Origin: Actinomycetota bacterium
GTDB lineage: Bacteria > Actinomycetota > Humimicrobiia > Humimicrobiales > Humimicrobiaceae
Reading direction: 5' to 3'
Length of the DNA stretch: 5,455 bases
Assembly (NCBI GenBank): GCA_023488645.1
Contig: JAMDDL010000125.1
Coordinates: 1 to 5,455 of the forward strand
Made by a program: the position numbers and the translations under genes
The notes under the pieces: generated by a model
The model's input: only the letters and a program-made list of their open reading frames with translations
Databases searched by the model: none
What the model was told of the DNA's origin: nothing
Part shown: piece after piece, positions 1 through 5,455 of the stretch
Numbering within the stretch: the first letter of the stretch is position 1
Layout of the letters: each line of letters begins with the position of its first letter

Positions 1-445
1 TACTGTAAACATTCCTGTTTGCTAAATCGATTTTAAGATCCCCAAGTATAATTACCGGGTCATTATCTTCTATTTTCGAATGTCTTATGGCCGTTCTGAT
101 CCTTGCAAGCAATTCGCCAATACTGAATGGTTTTATAATATAATCATCTGCACCGGAATCCAATGCCAGGACTTTATCATTTTCGTTTTCTCTTACGGAC
201 AAAATAATTATTGGTGCCGCTGAGAATTCCCTTATCTGTTTTAATATTTCAAGTCCGTCAATATCTGGCAAACTTAAATCAAGTAAAATTAAATCGGGTT
301 TAAAAAACGCAGCTTTTCTTACTCCGGTATTTCCATCTTCAGACTCATCGATCAAAAAATTATGAGCTGTTAATGTGACTCTTAATAGTCTCCTGACTTC
401 CTTTTCATCATCAATGATTAATATTCTCTCTTTTTTAACGTCCAT
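1..445 (-). CDS. kdpE: KdpE response regulator, OmpR/PhoB family (3' end outside window)
   Basis: Cytoplasmic transcription regulator that is phosphorylated by KdpD and activates the kdp structural genes under K+ limitation (family knowledge). The frame is open from an ATG at 443-445 to base 1, giving 148 full codons; the E. coli protein is about 225 residues, so roughly a third is missing. Visible is a complete receiver domain (about 7-122): acidic pocket D12-D13, phosphoacceptor D56 in LLDLSLPD, switch residue S83, and K105 in the KPF motif. The stretches ALDSGADDY and IGELLAR closely match KdpE rather than generic OmpR regulators. Residues from about 130 (ILGDLKIDLANRNVY) begin the winged-helix DNA-binding domain. 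It lies 76 bp downstream of kdpD. No good Shine-Dalgarno precedes the ATG: only a GAG 11 nt upstream. An in-frame TTG three codons earlier (452-454) is possible but less likely. Assignment is firm from both sequence and context. Confidence 0.95.
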   Translation of the reverse strand, partial: MDVKKERILIIDDEKEVRRLLRVTLTAHNFLIDESEDGNTGVRKAAFFKPDLILLDLSLPDIDGLEILKQIREFSAAPIIILSVRENENDKVLALDSGADDYIIKPFSIGELLARIRTAIRHSKIEDNDPVIILGDLKIDLANRNVYS

Positions 446-521
446 TTTTATCAAAGCTCAAATTTCATATTAATTTCTATCAAGGCTTCAAACATATTAT
501 TAATAATATATTATATCTTTT
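446..521 (-). other. kdpD-kdpE intergenic spacer, AT-rich
   Basis: This 76-bp spacer separates the kdpD stop from the kdpE start. It is almost entirely A/T in its kdpD-proximal half and contains a 16-bp perfect palindrome (listed separately). A TATAAT hexamer sits at 510-515 on the minus strand, but no TTGACA-like box or extended -10 accompanies it, so I do not call a promoter. A 14-codon reading frame (451-495) ends 5 nt before kdpE, without a ribosome binding site. No G+C-rich hairpin followed by U-tract is present, so transcription probably reads through from kdpD to kdpE. Confidence 0.6.
494..509. repeat. 16-bp perfect AT-only palindrome
   Basis: The sequence ATATTATTAATAATAT equals its own reverse complement, centred between 501 and 502. 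It consists only of A and T, so as an RNA hairpin it would be weak, and as DNA it could be a protein-binding dyad or simply chance in an A+T-rich spacer. It lies between kdpD and kdpE. Its function is unknown. Confidence 0.5.
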
Positions 522-3221
522 TTAATTTGAATCCGCGCCATTTTCATCCTTTGCCAGTTTAGGCTGTGAATAAACCGGTAATGTAAAAGTAATAATAAGA
601 CCTCTTCCTTCATTGGGTTTTGCCGAAATAGTGCCTTTATGAAGCTCAATTATAGACTTGCAAATAGATAACCCCAGACCCGTACCCTGAATACTTCCTG
701 AAACTTTAACTCTGTGAAACTTATCAAAAATTTTTGGAATTTCTTCCTGCGGTACGCCAATCCCTTTATCCGCAATATTTACAATTATATTGTCTATATC
801 CCTTAGCACTTCTATGGTAATATTACTGCCAGGCTGCGAGTATTTTACTGAGTTATCTAAAAGATTTATAAAAACCTGTTCAATCAACGAAAAATCTGCC
901 CATATTAATGGCAGATTATCTTTAATTCTTATTTCCAGATTTCTCTCGCCAATATTTTCAATCTCCTTGATTGCTACTCCTATTATGTCTTCCATATCAC
1001 ACCATTCATAATTTAAAGTCAGCTGCTCGCTTTCTATTCTTGCCATATCCAGCAAGTTATTGATTATCCTAAGCATTCTTAAAGAACTCTGGTTGATATT
1101 TTGTATCAGCTCCCTTCTGTCTTTTTTATTTAATATTTTTTCATCATTTTCCAGAATGCTTGATGAACCAATGATTGAAGTAAGGGGAGTTCTTAAATCA
1201 TGCGAGATTGAATTAAAAATAGCGCTGTATAATTTTTGCGACTGTTCCAAGACTTTTGAATCACTAAGTTTTTTACTGATTTTTATCCTGTAAATTACAG
1301 CTGCAAGCAAACCGCATATTGCCTCAATTATTTTTTTTTGCTCTATGGTTAATACCAATTCCTTCTCATTTAAAAAAATACCAAGAACACCCACATTTTC
1401 ATCCTGTGTTTTTAAAGGAAAGTAAATCCCCTTGCTGCTGTCTAAAAAAATAGTGCCTCTTCCTGCAATCTGTCCATTTATTAAGACCCACTCGGCAACT
1501 GCCTTTTCTTTATCTTCCAGTATTTTTTTATTTGTCTCAGGATCCAAACCATGCTCATGGATTTCCAATCCATTATTGTCATCTTTGATGAGAAATATAG
1601 CCCTGCAGTTAATTAACTGCTCTATTTTTTCTTTTACATTTTCAATAATTTCATCCAAATTTATTTTAGCTGATATTTTTCTGCTTAATGAATACAATAT
1701 AGCCAGATGCTCTTCTTTTCTTTTTATAAATTTAATTTGGGTTCTTATATTTTTCGATAAATAACTTATTAAAATAGCAAGAGCCAGATAAATAAAAAAA
1801 CTTGGAATATATCTTAAATCAGCAATTGTAAATAAATATCTTGGGTCGGTAAAAAAGAAGTCCACTACTAAAAAACCTGCAATTGATATAATGATGGAAG
1901 CCAGATAACCCCAGTAAAATGCTACCAGTATCATAGGTATGGAAAATAATAAAGTAATATTAAAACTACCCAGGCTGTTTTCGAAATATCTGCACAACAT
2001 GAAAATTATAAATAACAGTCCAAACCCCACCAGATAAGATAAAATATAATTTGCATACTTTTTTCTGGTCAGTTCCTTTTTTCTGATTCTTTTTAAACGA
2101 GTAGGAACCACATGAATCCTTATTTCATCGCTGTTCCTGAGAATTTTATCAACAACTGATTCCTGAAACCATTCAATCGGCCTTGGCTTTAAGGATTTTC
2201 CTATTATCAGTTGGGTGATATTCCTTTTCTTTGAAAACCTTACAATCTCATCAGCAATATTCGTACCTGTCAGTGAAATTATTTCGGCACCCAGCGATTC
2301 TGCAAGTTTCAGATTGTTTGCATGTATGTTTTTTTCTGAAACAGATAATTCAGGTTCCCATGGAGTATCGACATTTACAACGATAAACTCTGCGTTCAAG
2401 CTGGTGGCCATTCTTTTGCCCATCCTGATAAGATGTGCAGCAAAGTTATTCTTATTAATGCAAACCAGGACTTTTTCACCTGCCTGCCATGGACCTCTAA
2501 TACCATGAGACTGCATATAATTTTCAAGATGTTCATCAACATTATTAGCCGTATATCTTAGGGAAATTTCACGAAGAGCATTTATGTTCCCGGGCCTGAA
2601 GAATTTTTTTATCGCTTCCGCTGCCTGGGAAGGAATATAAATTTTCCCATCTTTCAACCTCTGGATCAGGGCATCTGCATCTATATCAACAAGATGGATC
2701 TCTGCTTCTTCCAGCAATTTGTCCGGAACTGTTTCGGTTACAGAAACTCCGGTAATTTTTGCAATTACATCATTTAAACTTTCAATATGCTGTATGTTTA
2801 ACGTTGTATAAACATCTATCCCGGCTTTTAAAAGTTCCTCTACGTCCTGATATCTTTTTGTATTTAAACTTCCAGGTATGTTCGTATGGGCAAGTTCATC
2901 CACTATTGCTATTTCGGGTTTACTCTTCAGGAGAGTACTTAAGTCCATTTCAGGGAATTCCCTTCCCCTGTAAGGCAATTTAACAGGCTCTATTCTTGGA
3001 ATTCCTACAACAAATGGGTCCGTTTCTTTTCTTCCATGCGTGTCAACCCAGCCGATTAATACGTTTTTACCTTCCGTCATACTTTCTCTTGCAGCAATAA
3101 GCATTGCACAGGTTTTACCGACACCAGCCGCAGGACCTAAAAAAACAGTTAATTTCCCATGGTCCATTCTGTTTATCTCTCTTAGCAGATTATCAGGATT
3201 AGGTTTTAATTCTTCTTCCAT
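522..3221 (-). CDS. kdpD: KdpD osmosensitive K+ channel sensor histidine kinase
   Basis: Inner-membrane sensor kinase that phosphorylates and dephosphorylates KdpE in response to K+ limitation (family knowledge). At 899 residues it matches the E. coli length (894). Domains in order: KdpD input domain about 20-235 with Walker A GPAAGVGKT (29-37) and Walker B-like IVDELAHTN (106-114); universal-stress-protein domain about 248-374; basic stretch KRIRKKELTRKK (377-388); four membrane segments of the DUF4118 type about 391-488; a second basic stretch about 492-502; GAF-like domain about 505-645; dimerisation/phosphotransfer domain with H674 in SISHDLRTPL; ATPase domain with N-box LLDNSVKY (787-794), G1 DKGIGVP (818-824), F-box IFDKFHR (831-837) and G2 GTGLGLS (846-852). 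The ATG start is supported by alignment of the opening residues with E. coli KdpD (NPDNLL, GKLTVF), although the site lacks a nearby Shine-Dalgarno. It follows kdpC by 40 bp. The universal-stress domain lacks the SxS and FTAxY residues linked to cyclic-di-AMP binding in S. aureus. An A9 coding tract lies at 1331-1339. Confidence 0.98.
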   Translation of the reverse strand: MEEELKPNPDNLLREINRMDHGKLTVFLGPAAGVGKTCAMLIAARESMTEGKNVLIGWVDTHGRKETDPFVVGIPRIEPVKLPYRGREFPEMDLSTLLKSKPEIAIVDELAHTNIPGSLNTKRYQDVEELLKAGIDVYTTLNIQHIESLNDVIAKITGVSVTETVPDKLLEEAEIHLVDIDADALIQRLKDGKIYIPSQAAEAIKKFFRPGNINALREISLRYTANNVDEHLENYMQSHGIRGPWQAGEKVLVCINKNNFAAHLIRMGKRMATSLNAEFIVVNVDTPWEPELSVSEKNIHANNLKLAESLGAEIISLTGTNIADEIVRFSKKRNITQLIIGKSLKPRPIEWFQESVVDKILRNSDEIRIHVVPTRLKRIRKKELTRKKYANYILSYLVGFGLLFIIFMLCRYFENSLGSFNITLLFSIPMILVAFYWGYLASIIISIAGFLVVDFFFTDPRYLFTIADLRYIPSFFIYLALAILISYLSKNIRTQIKFIKRKEEHLAILYSLSRKISAKINLDEIIENVKEKIEQLINCRAIFLIKDDNNGLEIHEHGLDPETNKKILEDKEKAVAEWVLINGQIAGRGTIFLDSSKGIYFPLKTQDENVGVLGIFLNEKELVLTIEQKKIIEAICGLLAAVIYRIKISKKLSDSKVLEQSQKLYSAIFNSISHDLRTPLTSIIGSSSILENDEKILNKKDRRELIQNINQSSLRMLRIINNLLDMARIESEQLTLNYEWCDMEDIIGVAIKEIENIGERNLEIRIKDNLPLIWADFSLIEQVFINLLDNSVKYSQPGSNITIEVLRDIDNIIVNIADKGIGVPQEEIPKIFDKFHRVKVSGSIQGTGLGLSICKSIIELHKGTISAKPNEGRGLIITFTLPVYSQPKLAKDENGADSN

Positions 3222-3254
3222 TTGAATTGTCTTATTGATTATTATTAAAGTATT

Positions 3255-3261
3255 GTTCCTC
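3255..3261 (-). promoter_or_regulatory. Displaced Shine-Dalgarno-like sequence after kdpC stop
   Basis: GAGGAAC follows directly after the kdpC TAA stop. It is the only Shine-Dalgarno-like purine run in the kdpC-kdpD gap, yet the kdpD ATG lies about 35 nt further on, too far for usual initiation. No ATG, GTG or TTG in the kdpD frame stands at a usual distance; only ATA, ATC and ATT codons occur. It may be a chance match, a ribosome standby site, or part of coupling from kdpC. Confidence 0.3.
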
Positions 3262-3837
3262 TTAATATAGATTATCCAATAATAAATTTAATTTTAAAAC
3301 ATTTACTTTAGGTTCCCCTAAAAAACCCAGCATTCTTTTTTCAATGTTTTGCCGGATCAAATCATTGACTTCGGACACAGGAATATTTCTTTTTTTTGCA
3401 ATTCTGTCTGCCTGAAGCAATGCGTTGTCAACCGATATATCCGGGTCAAGACCGCTTCCGGAAGATGTAACAATATCGGAAGGAATCTTTATATAATCTT
3501 CAAGATTATTTTCTTTTCTGAAATTACTTATTCGTTCTTTGACAGCCGAAATAAAATCTTTATTGGTTGATGCATAATTTGAACCCCCCGAACTTAAAGG
3601 ATAGTAGTCGTCTTTTGTGGCAGCAGAAGGCCTGGAATGGAAATATTGTTCACCTGTAAAATTCTGCCCTATTAACTCCGAACCAACTACTTTATTGTCA
3701 TATTTAATTAATGATCCTGAAGACCTGTAAAGGAAAACAATTTTCGATATACCCGTTATTAATAGCGGATATAAAAATCCCAATATGATTGTAAATATCA
3801 TTAAAAGTAAAAACGATCTTAGAATATTTTTAACCAT
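3262..3837 (-). CDS. kdpC: KdpC, K+-transporting ATPase accessory subunit
   Basis: KdpC is the small subunit of the KdpFABC potassium pump: one N-terminal membrane span and a soluble domain outside the cytoplasm that stabilises the KdpA-KdpB complex and promotes ATP use (family knowledge). The protein is 191 residues, as expected (E. coli 190). A hydrophobic segment spans about 8-36. Conserved family blocks follow in order: GSELIGQNF (52-60), YFHSRPSAA (65-73), SSGGSN (82-87), SSGSGLDPDIS (125-135), and GEPKVNVLKLN (174-184) near the C-terminus. The ATG at 3835-3837 is supported by an AAGGGTGAT ribosome binding site and by the short Lys-containing head before the membrane span. It starts 25 bp after kdpB and ends 40 bp before kdpD, consistent with co-transcription. 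An A8 tract (3390-3397) codes the AKKR residues. Nothing is missing or truncated. Confidence 0.97.
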   Translation of the reverse strand: MVKNILRSFLLLMIFTIILGFLYPLLITGISKIVFLYRSSGSLIKYDNKVVGSELIGQNFTGEQYFHSRPSAATKDDYYPLSSGGSNYASTNKDFISAVKERISNFRKENNLEDYIKIPSDIVTSSGSGLDPDISVDNALLQADRIAKKRNIPVSEVNDLIRQNIEKRMLGFLGEPKVNVLKLNLLLDNLY

Positions 3838-3843
3838 TACATA

Positions 3844-3852
3844 ATCACCCTT
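3844..3852 (-). promoter_or_regulatory. kdpC ribosome binding site
   Basis: AAGGGTGAT lies 6 nt before the kdpC ATG; its GGTGAT part can pair with the 3' end of 16S rRNA. It is the best Shine-Dalgarno in the window and fixes the kdpC start. It falls in the 25-bp kdpB-kdpC gap. An overlapping ATG at 3840-3842 is followed at once by TAA, so it is not the start. Confidence 0.7.
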
Positions 3853-3862
3853 AAAAACTTTT

Positions 3863-5455
3863 TTATTTAAAACCTAAAGCTGTTAACAGCAAATCAATCA
3901 GCTTTATGCCAATAAATGGTGCTGCTATTCCTCCAACGCCATATATAAAAACATTTTTTCGCAGTATCTGGTTTGCGCTTGCAGGCTTGAATTTTACTCC
4001 TCTTAATGCAAGAGGTATTAAAATAATAATTATTATGGCGTTAAAAATAACCGCAGACATAATTGCACTTTGAGGACTTGAGAGTCTCATTATGTTTAAT
4101 AACGAAAGCTCCGGAAAAGCACTCATAAACATCGCCGGCAGTATTGCAAAATACTTTGCCACGTCATTTGCTATGCTGAATGTTGTAAGTGCTCCTCTTG
4201 TTATAAGAAGCTGTTTGCCTACCTCCACTATTTCAAGCAGTTTTGTCGGATTACTGTCAAGATCAACCATATTGCCGGCTTCTTTTGCGGATTGTGTGCC
4301 TGTATTCATGGCAAGTCCGACATCGGATTGTGCAAGTGCGGGTGCGTCATTGGTCCCGTCTCCTGTCATGGCAACCAGATGGCCTTGATTCTGATATTCT
4401 CTGATTAACTTTAATTTTGTTTCAGGCGTAGCCTGAGCAATAAAATCATCAACTCCAGATTCAATAGCAATGGATGCAGCCGTAAGCGGATTGTCACCGG
4501 TTATCATTACCGTTTTGATGCCCATTTTCCTTAATTCAACAAATTTCTCTTTTATTCCGCCTTTGACTATATCTTTCAGATAAATAACACCCATGGCTTT
4601 AAAACCTGACACTACTACAAGTGGTGTACCGCCGTTTTTTGCAACATCTGATGATATTAGTTTGAGATCTTGGGGTAATATCTTTGCATTTTCACAAAGA
4701 TAGGATTCAATTGCATCAACAGCTCCCTTAAGAATTTCTTTTCCCTCAATTACCGCCCCGCTTATTCTGGTTTGTGCAGTAAAAGGTATAAACTTTGCTT
4801 CAGATAAATTTACATTACCTAAGTTTACACCATATTTATGTTTGCATAATGAAATTATACTTCTGCCTTCAGGTGTTTCATCAGCAAGAGATGAATACCA
4901 CGCCGCACTGGCAAGTTCTTTTATTGAAATATTTTTAGATGGTATGAATTCATCAGCCATTCTGTTGCCAAGGGTAATTGTTCCTGTTTTATCCAATAAA
5001 AGCACGTCAACATCACCGGCTGCTTCAACTGACTTGCCCGACAGGGCAATCACATTCTTATTAAGGAGCCTGTTCATGCCTGCAATGCCAATTGCACTTA
5101 ACAACCCTCCGATTGTAGTTGGGATAAGACACACCAGCAGCGCCGCTAGGACCGGTATAGTTGCCGATGTATTTGAATATTGTGCAAACTGCTGAAGCGT
5201 AGCAACCACAAATACAAAAATAATGGTAAGCCCTATCAATAAAATATTAAGTGCAATTTCATTAGGAGTTTTTTGCCTCTTTGAACTTTCCACCATGCCT
5301 ATCATTTTATCCAGGAATGTATCGCCCGGGTTTACCGTAATCCTCACTTTTATCCAGTCGGATATTACTTTGGTCCCTCCTACAACAGAACTCCTGTCTC
5401 CGCCCGATTCCCTTATAACGGGAGCCGATTCCCCGGTAACAGCACTTTCATCAAC
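3863..5455 (-). CDS. kdpB: KdpB, K+-transporting P-type ATPase catalytic subunit (5' end outside window)
   Basis: KdpB is the ATP-hydrolysing subunit of the KdpFABC high-affinity K+ pump in the cytoplasmic membrane. The frame is open to base 5455, giving 530 residues. Spacing of motifs matches E. coli KdpB (682 residues) exactly with an offset of 152, so about 152 residues are missing. Fragment residues: TGES at 7-10 (actuator domain; E9 catalyses dephosphorylation, S10 corresponds to inhibitory S162); membrane helices about 67-87 and 99-126, the second with LIPTT (P112); DKTGT with phosphorylated D155 (E. coli D307); nucleotide-binding F225 and K243 (F377, K395); MITGDN about 317-322; TGDGTNDAP from 364, with D366 as D518; D431 and K434 (D583, K586) in the fifth helix; two or more further C-terminal helices. 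The GTG at 5345-5347 is internal: the reading frame upstream of it encodes conserved KdpB sequence (GESAPVI, GGTKVISDW). The gene ends 25 bp before kdpC. All active-site residues in view are intact. Confidence 0.98.
   Translation of the reverse strand, partial: VDESAVTGESAPVIRESGGDRSSVVGGTKVISDWIKVRITVNPGDTFLDKMIGMVESSKRQKTPNEIALNILLIGLTIIFVFVVATLQQFAQYSNTSATIPVLAALLVCLIPTTIGGLLSAIGIAGMNRLLNKNVIALSGKSVEAAGDVDVLLLDKTGTITLGNRMADEFIPSKNISIKELASAAWYSSLADETPEGRSIISLCKHKYGVNLGNVNLSEAKFIPFTAQTRISGAVIEGKEILKGAVDAIESYLCENAKILPQDLKLISSDVAKNGGTPLVVVSGFKAMGVIYLKDIVKGGIKEKFVELRKMGIKTVMITGDNPLTAASIAIESGVDDFIAQATPETKLKLIREYQNQGHLVAMTGDGTNDAPALAQSDVGLAMNTGTQSAKEAGNMVDLDSNPTKLLEIVEVGKQLLITRGALTTFSIANDVAKYFAILPAMFMSAFPELSLLNIMRLSSPQSAIMSAVIFNAIIIIILIPLALRGVKFKPASANQILRKNVFIYGVGGIAAPFIGIKLIDLLLTALGFK

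Noticed and set aside
451..495. A 14-codon leader-peptide frame (MFEALIEINMKFEL) ending 5 nt before kdpE
   Set aside because: It has no ribosome binding site, its start lies inside an AT-only palindrome, and such short frames are expected by chance. It is mentioned only as part of the spacer.
510..515. TATAAT hexamer on the minus strand as a -10 box for kdpE
   Set aside because: At 16-18 bp upstream the sequence is G+C-rich (near GCGCGG) and unlike TTGACA, and there is no TGn extension. In an A/T-rich spacer the hexamer is likely chance.
1432..1764. A 110-codon plus-strand open frame antisense to kdpD
   Set aside because: It is Ser/Leu/Ile/Phe-rich as expected from the reverse complement of an A-rich coding sequence, and it has no recognisable domain.
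4842..5195. A 117-codon plus-strand open frame antisense to kdpB
   Set aside because: It lies wholly within the conserved kdpB coding sequence on the other strand, its translation resembles no family I know, and it is best explained by codon use in kdpB.
3863..5347. KdpB as a shorter protein starting at the GTG at 5345-5347
   Set aside because: The same frame stays open to base 5455 and encodes conserved KdpB sequence including the TGES motif, so the gene is cut by the window edge and the GTG is an internal valine codon.
1..5455. A novel defence, mobile or other undescribed system
   Set aside because: Nearly every base is accounted for by four canonical kdp genes in standard order. I found no insertion sequence, tRNA gene, CRISPR-like repeat array, recombinase or unknown gene in the window.

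Overview
The window is one stretch of a potassium-uptake operon. All genes lie on the minus strand, so transcription runs from the high-coordinate end towards base 1. Reading in that direction it holds kdpB (5' end outside the window), kdpC, kdpD and kdpE (3' end outside the window). The order kdpB-kdpC-kdpD-kdpE is the classical bacterial kdp arrangement. kdpA, and possibly the small kdpF, would be expected just beyond base 5455 but cannot be seen here.

The DNA is A+T-rich by eye, with many A/T-ending codons and A or T homopolymers. All four proteins are clearly bacterial, and KdpD has the full-length architecture seen in Proteobacteria, Clostridia and many other phyla. I cannot place the organism to phylum from this window. 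Only one clear Shine-Dalgarno sequence is visible, before kdpC; kdpD and kdpE have weak or displaced ones.

Layout: bases 3863-5455 encode the C-terminal 530 residues of KdpB, the P-type ATPase subunit. Bases 3262-3837 encode KdpC, the single-span accessory subunit. Bases 522-3221 encode KdpD, the membrane sensor histidine kinase. Bases 1-445 encode the N-terminal 148 residues of KdpE, the response regulator. Gaps are 25, 40 and 76 bp. There is no terminator-like hairpin and no convincing promoter between the genes, so a single transcript is likely.

How they work together (known from the E. coli family): KdpA carries K+, KdpB hydrolyses ATP, and KdpC stabilises the complex. KdpD senses K+ limitation or salt stress and phosphorylates KdpE, which switches on the kdp promoter. 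Key catalytic residues of KdpB, KdpD and the KdpE receiver domain that fall inside the window are all present, so the system looks functional.

I see no undescribed system here. The points most worth a second look are an A9 slippage-prone tract in kdpD where a one-base slip either way gives an immediate stop, the degenerate cyclic-di-AMP motif of KdpD, the poor ribosome binding site of kdpD, and the AT-palindromic kdpD-kdpE spacer.
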